DNA of 60,953 bases. Source: an uncultured Oscillospiraceae bacterium. Its GTDB lineage: Bacteria; Bacillota; Clostridia; Oscillospirales; Acutalibacteraceae. The stretch is taken from NCBI GenBank assembly GCA_905198295.1, contig CAJKBW010000002.1, positions 1 to 60,953 on the forward strand, read 5' to 3'. Made by a program: the position numbers and the translations under genes. Positions 19,480-28,617 of the stretch are shown here, one piece after another; positions within the stretch are counted from its first letter, which is position 1, and each line of letters begins with the position of its first letter. The notes beneath the pieces were generated by a model. The model saw only the letters and a list, made by a program, of their open reading frames with translations, was not told the origin of the DNA and ran no database searches.

Positions 19480-21710
19480 AACAAAAGCTGAAAACTCTTC
19501 TGCCGCTGATTATTTTCCCGTCGCTCACCGTCATTCTGGTGATCGCTATGCTGGGTACGATTTTTCTACGGGGTGAGAAAATGGCGGTTCAGGCGGATAT
19601 GCCGGATGGTTTGCTTTACGCCGATTATTTCACTGAAAACGCCGCGCGGCACGAATGGCAGCTCGGTATGGGCGGCAACAGCGCCGCACCCAAGCTCATC
19701 GACGACAGCCTGTATTTTTCCGGCAACGGCGTGACCCCCTGCGCGGCAATGCTGCTGCAGGAATTGCCGGAAAAGTTCGATATGTACTTTACGGCGGACA
19801 TTGCCCGCCGCGGCGGCGACGGCAAGGCGCCTACCCTGTTTTTCAACATCGGGGAAAAGTACAACGAGCGTTATCAGATCTGGCTGCTGGAAAACACCAT
19901 TAAAATCACCTATAAGTTTGACAAGACCATCGCCATCAAAAAGGTGGAAGGGCTGGAATCCGGCAAAGCCTATGCGTTCCGGCTGGCGGTGGACAAAAAC
20001 AACGTGAAGATCTATATGGACGGCGGCGAAGAGCCGGTGATGGATTTCACCGCTTCCGGCGAATACGAGAGCTTTGCGCAGGCCCGCCATTTCGGTATCA
20101 ACTGCTATTGCTATGAGTTCTATTTTGACAATCTGGTGATTACCGACGGCGCGAACTACAGCCCGGTCACCGAGCTGGCGCTGACCACCCGCACCGGTGA
20201 GGATACGGTGCAGGCGGGGGCGAATCTCCAGATGATGGCGTATCTCAACCCATCCAACCCGACCGATTCCGCGCTGGTATGGTCGGTGGACAATCCGGAG
20301 ATTGCCCGCATCACGCAGGACGGCCTGCTCAAGGCCAAGGCGGCCGGCGAGGTCAAGGTGACCGCCCGCACCCGCGGAGGCAACATCCTGACGGCGGAGA
20401 AAACCATCACCATTCTGGCGGGAGCCGGCTCCGACGGCTCCGGCACCGGTTCTACCAGCCCGGTCGGCTCGCTGCTGGCGGACGATTACGCCAAGGTTTT
20501 TGAATCCGATCGGCCGAAGGACGTGTTCCCCTACAGCCCGGCGCTGTGCATCCTGCCTTCCGGACGGATCATCGCGACGTGTGATTACGGCGGAAGCGGC
20601 ATCGATGAATATACACCGGTCGGCTACGATGAGCCGCAGGGATGGAAGGCCATCGGTCGTGTCGCCTATTCGGATGACGACGGCAAGACATGGAGTTATC
20701 CGTTCGATGCGCCGTTCCTGTTCGGCCGGCCATTTACCTCCGGTGACGACCTGTATGTCATCGCCCGCGACAGTGAGAAGATGACGCTGGCCATCTATCA
20801 GTCCAAGGACGAGGGCGAGACGTGGGATGGCCCGTATGAACTCGATACCCGGACGTGGCATTCCGCGCCGACTGCGCCGATCTACACCAACGGGTATGTC
20901 TACATGACTATGGAGGTTCAGGGCAAAAAGGCCAACGAAGCGGGCTTCACCGGCCGCGCATCGCTGGCGCCGGTGCTTATGCGCGCCAAGGTCGACGACG
21001 ATCTGACCAAGCCGGAAAGCTGGCAGTTCTCCGAAGAGCTGGCCTACGGTGAGGTGATTCCGGATTCCTATAAGGACGCTACACTGGATTACACCGGTAT
21101 CCCCTATCTGACCCGCAGCGCGGCGGATGTGGGCTGGCTGGAGGGCAACGTCATCCAGATCTACGACGAAAACCACCAGTGGTACGATCCTACCGGCAAA
21201 ACCTTCTACATCTACCTGCGCGGCAGCACGCTGGGCGCCGGCTATGCGGCGATCATGAAGGTGACCGAAGACGCCGACGGCAAGATGACGCCGTCACTGG
21301 TCAAAGCACCCTCCGGCAAGACGATGCTGTTTGTCCCGCTGCCGGGCGGCAACAACAAGTTCTATATCCTGTACGACAGCGTGTCCGAAATGTACTGGCT
21401 GGTTTCCAACCAGAACACCACCAGCATGAATACGCCGCAGTCCCTCACCGCCGACCGGGTGGGTGAGGCGGCCAATGAGCGGTCACGGCTGGCGCTGTAT
21501 TTCTCCAAAAATGCGATGGATTGGTGCTTTGCCGGTCTGGTCACCAAGGGCAATTCCGATAAGGAAGCGCGCAACTATGCGAGTATGGCCATTGACGGCG
21601 ACGATCTGCTGGTGCTCAGCCGTTCGGGCGACGAGCGGGCGGAGTCCGCGCACGACAACAACCTCATCACCCTGCACCGCATTGAGAATTTCCGCAGCCT
21701 GATCTATTGA
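19476..21710 (+). CDS. Membrane-anchored sialidase-like protein with LamG-like and Big_2 domains
   Basis: This 744-residue protein has an N-terminal signal-anchor (about residues 7-30). A concanavalin/LamG-like beta-sandwich follows (about 45-225), then a Big_2-type Ig domain (about 228-312, WSVDNPEIARITQDGLLKAK), then a sialidase-type propeller (about 330-744) with Asp-boxes SDDDGKTW near 399 and SKDEGETW near 441. It ends HRIENFRSLIY, matching the end of the cytoplasmic protein at 1652-3061, and shares the LEGN motif with it. It is likely held at the outer face of the membrane, where it would act on glycans before import. I do not see enough catalytic signature to assert sialidase activity. 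It overlaps the previous gene by 4 bases, with AAAAAGGGGG just upstream. Confidence 0.78.
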   Translation: MKQKLKTLLPLIIFPSLTVILVIAMLGTIFLRGEKMAVQADMPDGLLYADYFTENAARHEWQLGMGGNSAAPKLIDDSLYFSGNGVTPCAAMLLQELPEKFDMYFTADIARRGGDGKAPTLFFNIGEKYNERYQIWLLENTIKITYKFDKTIAIKKVEGLESGKAYAFRLAVDKNNVKIYMDGGEEPVMDFTASGEYESFAQARHFGINCYCYEFYFDNLVITDGANYSPVTELALTTRTGEDTVQAGANLQMMAYLNPSNPTDSALVWSVDNPEIARITQDGLLKAKAAGEVKVTARTRGGNILTAEKTITILAGAGSDGSGTGSTSPVGSLLADDYAKVFESDRPKDVFPYSPALCILPSGRIIATCDYGGSGIDEYTPVGYDEPQGWKAIGRVAYSDDDGKTWSYPFDAPFLFGRPFTSGDDLYVIARDSEKMTLAIYQSKDEGETWDGPYELDTRTWHSAPTAPIYTNGYVYMTMEVQGKKANEAGFTGRASLAPVLMRAKVDDDLTKPESWQFSEELAYGEVIPDSYKDATLDYTGIPYLTRSAADVGWLEGNVIQIYDENHQWYDPTGKTFYIYLRGSTLGAGYAAIMKVTEDADGKMTPSLVKAPSGKTMLFVPLPGGNNKFYILYDSVSEMYWLVSNQNTTSMNTPQSLTADRVGEAANERSRLALYFSKNAMDWCFAGLVTKGNSDKEARNYASMAIDGDDLLVLSRSGDERAESAHDNNLITLHRIENFRSLIY

Positions 21711-21766
21711 TTGTGACGAGGTCCACACGGTATAATGGTGTGGACCTCGTCCCCTTACAGGGGACG
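21707..21766 (+). promoter_or_regulatory. Internal promoter with a 13-bp palindromic operator around its -10 box, plus a leader hairpin
   Basis: A -35-like TTGATT (21707-21712), an 18-base spacer and a perfect TATAAT (21731-21736) form a plausible promoter for the kinase-GH106-esterase genes. The TATAAT sits in the 9-base loop of a perfect 13-bp inverted repeat (21716-21728 with 21738-21750). A second 7-bp hairpin (21748-21754 with 21760-21766) shares three bases with the first. There is no T-run, so a simple terminator is unlikely. Operator function is inferred. Confidence 0.55.
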
Positions 21767-21792
21767 AAACGGTTGCAGAAAGGATGAGAACA

Positions 21793-23334
21793 ATGGCAAA
21801 AACGATTCTCGGCATCGAACTGGGCTCAACCCGCATAAAAGCGGTGTTGATCGACCAAAACCATAAGCCGGTTGCTTCAGGGGATTATTCGTGGGCCAGC
21901 CGATATGAAAACGGCATCTGGACCTATCCGCTCGAGGAGGTGTGGACCGGCCTGCGCAGCGCGCTGGCCGCGCTGCAGGACAGCCTCACGCAGCCGGCGG
22001 AGATTGCGGCGGCCGGCGTATCCGGGATGATGCACGGCTATCTGGCCTTTGACAAGGACTGGAACCTGCTCACCCCCTTCCGCACGTGGCAGAACACCAT
22101 CACCGGAGAAGCAGCCGAACGGCTGACCGCACAGCTGCAGTTCAATATCCCCCAGCGCTGGAGCATCGCCCACCTGTATCAGGCGGTGCTGAACAATGAA
22201 GCGCATGTGCGGGATATCGCGCACATCACGACTCTCGCGGGGTATGTGCATTATATGCTCACCGGGGTCAACGCCATCGGTATTGGCGAGGCGTCAGGCA
22301 TGTTTCCGGTAGACAGCGAAACGGCGGATTACGATGAGCGGATGCTTGCACTCGCGCAGCAGGCATTTGACGAATACCATCTCCCATGGACCCTGCGTCA
22401 GGTGCTGCCGCAGGTGCTGTCCGCGGGCGACGAGGCGGGAGAACTCACCCTCTCGGGGACACAGCGGCTGGATGGCCTGCTGTCCGCGGGCATCCCCTTC
22501 GCCCCGGCGGAGGGGGATGCCGGCACCGGTATGACGGCGACCAATGCGGTGGCACCGTGCACCGGCAATGTGTCGGCGGGCACCTCTATTTTTTCGATGG
22601 TGGTGCTGGAAAAACCGCTGTCGGCGGTGTATCCGGAGATCGACATCGTAGCCACCCCCTCCGGAAAAGCAGTGGCGATGGTGCACTGCAACAACTGCAC
22701 CAATGATATGAACGCGTGGGTCGGGGTGCTGAAGGAAACCGCTGCGCTGTTTGGCGCCGAGGTGTCCACCGGCGAGCTGTTCACCAGGCTGTATCAAAAG
22801 AGTCTTGAGGGCGATCCGGACTGCGGCGGTGTACTGGTGTACAACTACCTTGCGGGCGAAGGGGTCACCCATTTTGACGAGGGAAGACCAATGGTCGTGC
22901 GCCGTCCGGACAGCCGCTTTACGCTGGCGAACCTTTTGCGCGCGCAGCTTTATTCCACCATGGCAACCCTGAAAATCGGCATGGACCTGCTTGCGGGAGA
23001 AAAGGTCGCCATCCGCAGTTTGACCGGCCACGGCGGGCTGTTCAAAACCCCGGGCGTCGGGCAGCGGTATATGGCCGCCGCCTGCGGTGCGCCGGTCACC
23101 TGCATGGAAACCGCCGGTGAGGGCGGACCCTACGGCATGGCACTGCTGGCGGCCTACCGGCTGCTGCGCGCGCCGGGTGAATCGCTCGAAAGCTATCTCA
23201 ACGGCCGGGTGTTTGCGGGGGTGAAGGGGGTAACCCTGCAGCCGGACGCAAACGACGCGGCGGGGTTCGCTGCCTTCATGCGGCAGTATGAAAGCGGACT
23301 CGCTGCCGAACGGGCCGCTGTCGAATCGCTTTAG
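21793..23334 (+). CDS. FGGY-family carbohydrate kinase
   Basis: This 513-residue cytoplasmic protein has the N-terminal nucleotide-binding start GIELGSTRIKAVLID of FGGY sugar kinases and the usual length for the family. Later segments such as GNVSAGTSIFSMVV and LTGHGGLFKTPGVGQ fit the ATP-binding lobes. It should phosphorylate a pentulose, hexulose or related sugar released after uptake, but the sequence does not identify which; xylulo-, rhamnulo- and fuculo-type kinases all remain possible, and no isomerase or aldolase lies in the window. The ATG at 21793 is preferred since AAAGGA at 21779-21784 would overlap an earlier ATG at 21784. It is the first gene after the palindromic promoter region and heads a three-gene set with a glycosidase and an esterase. 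Confidence 0.88.
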   Translation: MAKTILGIELGSTRIKAVLIDQNHKPVASGDYSWASRYENGIWTYPLEEVWTGLRSALAALQDSLTQPAEIAAAGVSGMMHGYLAFDKDWNLLTPFRTWQNTITGEAAERLTAQLQFNIPQRWSIAHLYQAVLNNEAHVRDIAHITTLAGYVHYMLTGVNAIGIGEASGMFPVDSETADYDERMLALAQQAFDEYHLPWTLRQVLPQVLSAGDEAGELTLSGTQRLDGLLSAGIPFAPAEGDAGTGMTATNAVAPCTGNVSAGTSIFSMVVLEKPLSAVYPEIDIVATPSGKAVAMVHCNNCTNDMNAWVGVLKETAALFGAEVSTGELFTRLYQKSLEGDPDCGGVLVYNYLAGEGVTHFDEGRPMVVRRPDSRFTLANLLRAQLYSTMATLKIGMDLLAGEKVAIRSLTGHGGLFKTPGVGQRYMAAACGAPVTCMETAGEGGPYGMALLAAYRLLRAPGESLESYLNGRVFAGVKGVTLQPDANDAAGFAAFMRQYESGLAAERAAVESL

Positions 23335-23383
23335 GCCCGAAAAACAGCCGGCCGGCGGCTCTTCTGAGGAAAGGATGAATGAT

Positions 23384-26300
23384 ATGCTGTATCCGCACAG
23401 CCGCGAACCGTTTTCGCCCGCGCTGTTCCGCTGTCCCGGCAGTGAATATCGCGGAACGCCGTTCTGGGCATGGAACTGCCGGCTGGATCCGGCCGAGCTT
23501 ATGCGTCAGATCGAGATTTTCCGGCAGATGGGTTTCGGCGGCTTTCATATGCATGTGCGCACCGGCATGGAGACACCGTATCTGAGCGATGAGCATATGG
23601 ATATGGTGCGCCGCTGCGTGGATAAGGCGCGCGAGCAGAAAATGCTGGCGTGGCTTTACGATGAGGATCGATGGCCCTCCGGCGCGGCCGGCGGGCTGGT
23701 GACAGCCGAGGAAAAATACCGGCAGCAATATCTGGTGTTTTCGGCTGCTTCTTATGAGCAGCGCGGCGGAAATCCGTCTGCCGGCAACACCACCGCCAGA
23801 GCCGCCCGGCGCGGCGGCGGCGAGCTGCTCGCACGGTATGATGTCGAGCTGACGGCGGATGGCTGTCTTGCGGGCTACAAGCGGCTGGCGGAGGGCGAGC
23901 GGGCGGTGCACCGCACCTATTATGCGTATGCAGAGACTCCTGCGCCGAATCCGTGGTTCAACAACGCCACCTATGTCAATACGCTGGATAAGCGGGCGAT
24001 GAAGCGGTTTGTGGAGTTGACCTACACCCGCTACCGCGAGACGGTGGGAGCGGAATTCGGCGGTGTTGTTCCGGCGATGTTTACCGATGAGCCGCAGTTT
24101 ACCTGGAAAACTACCTTAGGCGATCCGTTTTCGGACGGCGATGTGTTTCTGCCATGGAGCAGCGATCTGCCGAACACCTACGCCGCGACGTGCGGCGGGG
24201 ATCTGCTCGGCAGCCTGCCGGAATTGATCTGGGAGCTGCCGGACGGCGCGGTTTCCCCGGTGCGCTACCGTTATCATGACCACGTGACCGAGCGATTTGT
24301 GCAGGCCTTCGCGGACACCTGCGGTGACTGGTGCCGGGAAAATGGGCTGAAGCTGACCGGGCACATGCTCGGTGAGCAGAGTCTGCAGTCCCAGACTATG
24401 GCCACCGGTGAGGCGATGCGCTCCTACCGCAGTTTTGGTCTGCCGGGCATCGACATGCTTTGCGGCCGGTTCGAGCTGACTACCGCCAAGCAGGCGCAGT
24501 CCGCCGCCCGGCAGTACGGCCGGGAAGGGGTGGCCTCTGAGTTGTATGGAGTCACCGGCTGGGACTGTGATTTCCGCGACTACAAGCTGCAGGGGGACTG
24601 GCAGGCAGCCCTTGGCGTGACGGTGCGGGTGCCCCATCTCGCGTGGGTATCGATGGAGGGGGAGGCGAAGCGGGACTGCCCGGCTTCGATTCATTACCAG
24701 TCGCCGTGGTACACCGAGTTTGCCTATGTGGAGGATCATTTCGCCCGGGTGAACACCGCGCTGACCCGCGGCCGTCCGGTGGTACGGATAGGGGTCATCC
24801 ATCCGATCGAGAGCTTTTGGTTGCACTGGGGACCGGCGGCCCACACTGCGCCTGCACGTCAGCAGCTGGAGACAAACTTCACCGATGTGATCAACTGGCT
24901 GTCCTACGGCTCGCTGGATTTCGATTTCATTGCGGAATCCCTGCTGCCGGACCTGTGTCCCGCCGGCGGTGCGCCGCTTAAGGTGGGACAGATGGCCTAC
25001 GACGCGGTGGTGGTACCCGGCTGTGAAACGCTGCGCAGCAGCACCTGTGAGCGGCTGGAGGCGTTCTGCGCGGCTGGGGGCCGGCTGATTGTCATGGGTG
25101 ATGCACCGCGGTGGGAAAATGCGCTGCCGAGCGGCCGGGGCGAGGCGCTCGCCGCTACCGCACTGCACATCCCCTTTATGCGCAAGGCGCTGTTGGAGGC
25201 GCTCGAACCGGTGCGGGAGGCGGCCATCCGGTACGACAGCGGAAATCTCGCGGATCAGTTTGTTCACCAGCTGCGGCAGGACGGGGAGGAACGCTGGCTG
25301 TTTATTGCGGCGGCAGGCATTACCCCGAATAAGGACGCCCCGCGGCGTCCGCATATCCGTGCACAGGTGAAGGGGCTGTACCGCGCTGAGCGATACGACA
25401 CCCTGACTGGTGACACCTCTCCCCTGCCCTGTACCCAGCGCAATGGTTTCACCGAGATACCGGTTTTTATGTATGAATACGAAAGTTTGTTGGTGCGGCT
25501 GATTCCCTGTGAGCATCCGTCCGCACTGCCGGCGTCCGAGCCGGCTGCGGCGGTGCGGCGTATCCCGCTGGCCAGCCGGGTGCCGTTTGTGCTCAACGAG
25601 CCGAACGTGCTGCTGCTGGACATGGCGGAATACGCGCTGGACGATCAGCCCTACGCGCCGGCGGAGGAGCTGCTGCGCGCAGACAATGCCTGCCGCCGGC
25701 AGCTCGGCTGGCCGGTGCGGCAGGAGGCGGTGGTGCAGCCGTGGACTCTGGCCCCCGAAACGCCCGAACATACTGTGCGGCTGCGGTTCGCCATACAAAG
25801 CGAGACGGCGGTGGCGGCGCCGAAGCTCGCGATGGAGCATCCGGAAACGGCGGTCATCCGATTCAACGGCCGGACGGTTTCCGCCTCGCCGGACGGATAT
25901 TATGTCGATAAAGCGATCCGCACCGTGACGCTGCCGCCGGTTGAACCGGGGACAAACGTGCTGGAGCTTGTGCTGCCGTTCGGCCGGCGTACCAACGTGG
26001 AATGGTGCTATCTGCTGGGGGATTTCGGGGTGCGGGCTTGCGGCCGGGAGGCGGTGCTGACCGCGCCGCCGCACACCCTCGCTTTTGACAGCATCGTGCA
26101 TCAGGGACTGCCGTTCTATGGCGGTCAGGTGCGCTATCAGCTGGCGTTTTGCTCGAATGGCGGCGCGCTTCGTCTGCGGGTGCCGCATTTCAAGGGGGCG
26201 GTGGTCAAAGTTTCGCTCGACGGCACAGATGACGGGTTGATCGCCTATCCGCCCTACACGCTCGAGCTGGGCTGTCCGCCCGCTGGGGCGCATGAGCTTA

Positions 26301-26503
26301 CGGTTACGTTGTATGTGCCGCGCACCAATGCATTCAACGCGGTGCATTTTTACGATGACAACATCAAGGGACGCAGCGCCAATTCCTGGCGCTCGACCGG
26401 CGACCGTTGGCGGTATGAATATGACCTGTATCCCGAGGGAATCTTCTCGCCGCCGGAACTTACCGAATATGAATCAAAACAGGAAGAGGCGGATGACAAA
26501 TGA
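23384..26503 (+). CDS. GH106-like glycosyl hydrolase (alpha-L-rhamnosidase-type)
   Basis: This protein of about 1039 residues opens with the block typical of GH106-like enzymes: TPFWAWNCRLDPAELMRQI, then GGFHMHVRTGMETPYLS and WLYDEDRWPSGAAGG. Further on are FTDEPQFTW and LTGHMLGEQ, which supply conserved acidic residues of the barrel, and a beta-rich C-terminal half ending in a jelly-roll-like domain. No signal peptide is visible, so it probably works in the cytoplasm on imported oligosaccharides. GAGGAAAGGA at 23366-23375 best fits the ATG at 23384, though the ATG at 23375 is possible. Family members act on terminal L-rhamnose, but the substrate here cannot be fixed from sequence. The gene overlaps the esterase gene by 4 bases. 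Confidence 0.82.
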   Translation: MLYPHSREPFSPALFRCPGSEYRGTPFWAWNCRLDPAELMRQIEIFRQMGFGGFHMHVRTGMETPYLSDEHMDMVRRCVDKAREQKMLAWLYDEDRWPSGAAGGLVTAEEKYRQQYLVFSAASYEQRGGNPSAGNTTARAARRGGGELLARYDVELTADGCLAGYKRLAEGERAVHRTYYAYAETPAPNPWFNNATYVNTLDKRAMKRFVELTYTRYRETVGAEFGGVVPAMFTDEPQFTWKTTLGDPFSDGDVFLPWSSDLPNTYAATCGGDLLGSLPELIWELPDGAVSPVRYRYHDHVTERFVQAFADTCGDWCRENGLKLTGHMLGEQSLQSQTMATGEAMRSYRSFGLPGIDMLCGRFELTTAKQAQSAARQYGREGVASELYGVTGWDCDFRDYKLQGDWQAALGVTVRVPHLAWVSMEGEAKRDCPASIHYQSPWYTEFAYVEDHFARVNTALTRGRPVVRIGVIHPIESFWLHWGPAAHTAPARQQLETNFTDVINWLSYGSLDFDFIAESLLPDLCPAGGAPLKVGQMAYDAVVVPGCETLRSSTCERLEAFCAAGGRLIVMGDAPRWENALPSGRGEALAATALHIPFMRKALLEALEPVREAAIRYDSGNLADQFVHQLRQDGEERWLFIAAAGITPNKDAPRRPHIRAQVKGLYRAERYDTLTGDTSPLPCTQRNGFTEIPVFMYEYESLLVRLIPCEHPSALPASEPAAAVRRIPLASRVPFVLNEPNVLLLDMAEYALDDQPYAPAEELLRADNACRRQLGWPVRQEAVVQPWTLAPETPEHTVRLRFAIQSETAVAAPKLAMEHPETAVIRFNGRTVSASPDGYYVDKAIRTVTLPPVEPGTNVLELVLPFGRRTNVEWCYLLGDFGVRACGREAVLTAPPHTLAFDSIVHQGLPFYGGQVRYQLAFCSNGGALRLRVPHFKGAVVKVSLDGTDDGLIAYPPYTLELGCPPAGAHELTVTLYVPRTNAFNAVHFYDDNIKGRSANSWRSTGDRWRYEYDLYPEGIFSPPELTEYESKQEEADDK

Positions 26504-27831
26504 CAGGGCTTAAAAACGGTATGGTGATGCAGCGCAATGCGCAGAATGTCTGCGAGGTGCTGCTGCGTGGCGACGCGCTGCCGCGGTCGGTCAGCTACAC
26601 CGGCGCGGCGGCGGGAGAAGCACAGTTGGAACCGCTTGCAGACGGTGCGATGCGGTTGACCGGCATCCCGGTCGGCGGACCATATACCGTGACGGCGGAC
26701 GGTGAACTGTTTCATGACGTGTATGTCGGGGACGTGTGGCTGCTGGCCGGACAATCCAACATGGAAGGCGTCGGCTGGCTGACCGAACAGGATCGGGCGT
26801 TCACCGGCAGAGACAGCGTGCGCGCGTTTTGTATGGACGATGAATGGCGCGTCGCCCGGCATCCGATGCATCGGCCGTGGCTGGCGGTGGACAAGGTGCA
26901 CACTGAGGTTCTGGGCTTTAAGCAGCCGAATCCGCCGTATCGCGGAGTGGGACCGGGCCTGTCCTTCGCCCTGCGGATGGAAGTCTACACCGGCGTACCG
27001 CAGGGATTGATCTGCTGCGCGCACGGCGGCACCGCAATGCGGCAATGGGATCCCGCGCTGAAAGGTCAGGGCGGGGATAAGAGTCTGTACGGCGCGATGC
27101 TGCGCCGGTTTCAGGTGTGCGGCAGCCATGTGCGCGGACTGTTCTGGTACCAGGGCTGCTCGGACGCTATGCAGCGGGCAGGAGACGTGTTTACTGAGCG
27201 CACCGCCGCTTTTTTTGCGGAATGCCGACAGGATTTCGGTGCGGAGCTGCCGATCGTTCAGGTACAGCTCGCACGGGTGGTGAACGTCAATCGGACGGTT
27301 CAGGATCCGCTGTGGAGCGATGTTCGTGAGCAGCAGCGTCGATTGGGTGAGCGGGTCGAGCGGCTGCACACCGTCGCCGCGGTGGATAAGCCGCTCGATG
27401 AGGCGATCCACATCTCTTCGGCCGCACAGCAGAAGCTCGGCGAGGAGGCGGCCGAGGCGATGATGAACCTGCTCAACGGCGGGACGGACGGCTGCCTGCC
27501 GCCGCCGGCGTTTTCCGGCGTGCGGATTCGGGAGGACGGCATCAGCGGCGCGGCGGTGATTGAGGTGCACTATACCAACCTGCACGGCGGTCTGACCGCG
27601 CCGGGGCGTGCGGCCGGGTTTGCGCTGTCGCAGGGGGATGCCCCGCCGTGCGATACGCCGATTGTGGAAATTGTGCCGGCAGGCGACACAGCCTGCATCC
27701 GCTGCGCAAGGCGGCCGGAGGAGCTGCGCGGGTGGAAGCTGTGGTACGGTTATGGTACCGATACGTACGGCAATCTCACCGATGAGGCCGGACGCGGTGT
27801 GCCGGCGATGGGGCCGATTGTGCTGGAATAA
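26500..27831 (+). CDS. SGNH-type carbohydrate esterase, sialate O-acetylesterase family
   Basis: This 443-residue protein matches the sialate 9-O-acetylesterase (SASA) family. The nucleophile motif is GQSNM, with Ser86 in the segment VWLLAGQSNMEG. A glycine block GGTAMRQW and an FWYQGCSDA block follow, and the Asp/His pair is seen as DEAIHIS (Asp300 and His304). It lacks a signal peptide, so it should remove O-acetyl groups inside the cell. The family also acts on other acetylated sugars, so sialic acid is not proven. Its ATG overlaps the stop codon of the GH106-like gene, suggesting coupled translation. It is the last gene of module A and is followed within 10 bases by a strong terminator. 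Confidence 0.88.
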   Translation: MTGLKNGMVMQRNAQNVCEVLLRGDALPRSVSYTGAAAGEAQLEPLADGAMRLTGIPVGGPYTVTADGELFHDVYVGDVWLLAGQSNMEGVGWLTEQDRAFTGRDSVRAFCMDDEWRVARHPMHRPWLAVDKVHTEVLGFKQPNPPYRGVGPGLSFALRMEVYTGVPQGLICCAHGGTAMRQWDPALKGQGGDKSLYGAMLRRFQVCGSHVRGLFWYQGCSDAMQRAGDVFTERTAAFFAECRQDFGAELPIVQVQLARVVNVNRTVQDPLWSDVREQQRRLGERVERLHTVAAVDKPLDEAIHISSAAQQKLGEEAAEAMMNLLNGGTDGCLPPPAFSGVRIREDGISGAAVIEVHYTNLHGGLTAPGRAAGFALSQGDAPPCDTPIVEIVPAGDTACIRCARRPEELRGWKLWYGYGTDTYGNLTDEAGRGVPAMGPIVLE

Positions 27832-27839
27832 AAGAGGCA

Positions 27840-27872
27840 GGGCGTCCGGCTGTATGGCCGGACGCCCTTATT
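27840..27872 (+). terminator. Rho-independent terminator of module A
   Basis: A perfect 11-bp G+C-rich stem (27840-27850 with 27857-27867) with a 6-base loop is followed by TTATT. It lies 9 bases after the esterase stop codon and closes the long operon. Confidence 0.88.
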
Positions 27873-27929
27873 GGATGCGGAAAAAAACAGGAGACGGCTT
27901 TCCCCCGCGCTGCCGGCAAGGATTGTATT

Positions 27930-27996
27930 GCCCGTTTCTCGGGCGTTTTCAGGACAGAGGAATCCCCGGGTCTCCCGCTCGGGAGACCCGGGGATT
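27930..27996. terminator. Two hairpins between convergent genes
   Basis: A small 5-bp hairpin (27930-27944) followed by GTTTTC is next to a perfect 16-bp hairpin with a GCTC loop (27961-27976 with 27981-27996). The large one ends 6 bases from the stop of the DUF6809-type gene on the - strand. Together they probably insulate the two convergent units, although the T-tracts are poor. Confidence 0.55.
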
Positions 27997-28002
27997 ATCC
28001 GT

Positions 28003-28278
28003 TCAGGGGGAAATTTGACCGGTAAAGGCTTCGTATATCAGCCGTATCCCCAGACAAAAACCCGCGCTGAACGCCTGCTCGTTTTCAAAACATCCGGTGA
28101 AGGCGTGCGCGCCGTTCAGATCGTCGAGGCGATCGATATCCCCGGGCGAGAGCACGCTTTGCAGCTGCTCAATCAGTTCATGCCGTTTTTCAACGGCGGC
28201 ACGGTATTCGGGATCCTTCGGCGGCGCCAGATCGGCGGGAGAAAGTTCGCCGTTGTACAGGGCGTTGAGTAAATTCAT
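28003..28278 (-). CDS. DUF6809-type small protein
   Basis: This 91-residue acidic, helical protein begins MNLLNALYNGELSPAD, a start I associate with the DUF6809 family of small Clostridia proteins, and later has a GCFENEQAFSAGFCLGIRL segment. Its function is unknown. It has no signal peptide or membrane span. AGGAGG lies just upstream of the ATG. The 5' leader contains a 6-bp hairpin with a TTTC loop (28295-28310). It is the most downstream gene of a - strand group that includes two ribbon-helix-helix regulators, but each of those has its own promoter and a functional link is not shown. Confidence 0.7.
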   Translation of the reverse strand: MNLLNALYNGELSPADLAPPKDPEYRAAVEKRHELIEQLQSVLSPGDIDRLDDLNGAHAFTGCFENEQAFSAGFCLGIRLIYEAFTGQISP

Positions 28279-28313
28279 GGCAGATCCTCCTTTTGACTGT
28301 TTTCACAGTCCCC

Positions 28314-28353
28314 TTGAAAGATCCGGCCGTATCGTGTATAATTTATACGGCCG
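28314..28353 (+). promoter_or_regulatory. Near-consensus promoter inside a 9-bp inverted repeat, reading away from the DUF6809-type gene
   Basis: TTGAAA (28314-28319), a 17-base spacer and TATAAT (28337-28342) make a strong + strand promoter. The -10 lies in the 12-base spacer of a 9-bp inverted repeat (28324-28332 with 28345-28353). No convincing + strand gene follows; the transcript would run antisense to the regulator gene at 28423-28605 and could stop at the hairpin at 28703-28750. Confidence 0.5.
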
Positions 28354-28422
28354 TTTCTTTTGCGGGACGGCTGTGTTGTGGGGAAGCGGCGTTTCTTTGT
28401 GATTGGGGGGACGCTGCTTCCT

Positions 28423-28605
28423 TCACTTTTTCAGGTCATCGTACATCCGGTCAATTCCCCGACGGACAATATCCGAGGCCGTGGTCTTGAGCATCTGTTT
28501 GCAAAACGCCAGCTTTTGCTGTGTTTCATCATCGACCAAAACGAAAATACGATCTTTCAGAGGCTTTTCACCGGATAGCGGACGACCCATCTTTTTTTGC
28601 GCCAC
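28423..28605 (-). CDS. Ribbon-helix-helix DNA-binding protein (paralogue 1)
   Basis: This 60-residue protein has the layout of an Arc/CopG-type ribbon-helix-helix repressor: a basic N-terminal arm (KKMGRPLSGEKP), a beta-strand (DRIFVLV), a first helix (DETQQKLAFCKQML) and a second helix (ASDIVRRGIDRMYDDL). Such proteins bind DNA as dimers through the paired strands. The GTG at 28603-28605 is chosen because GAGGTGA sits just upstream. Its promoter is covered by a 13-bp inverted repeat, so self-repression is likely. It is a paralogue of the protein at 28762-28950, sharing KLxFC and GID segments. No toxin gene is adjacent, so an antitoxin role is not supported. Confidence 0.8.
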   Translation of the reverse strand: MAQKKMGRPLSGEKPLKDRIFVLVDDETQQKLAFCKQMLKTTASDIVRRGIDRMYDDLKK

Positions 28606-28617
28606 ATCATCACCTCA

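Noticed and set aside
21716..21766. The palindrome as a plain intrinsic terminator
   Set aside because: Neither hairpin is followed by a T-run, and a good -10 box lies in the loop.
27871..28272. A + strand frame of 133 codons opposite the DUF6809-type gene
   Set aside because: It runs through two hairpins and lies antisense to a gene with a good ribosome binding site and family resemblance.
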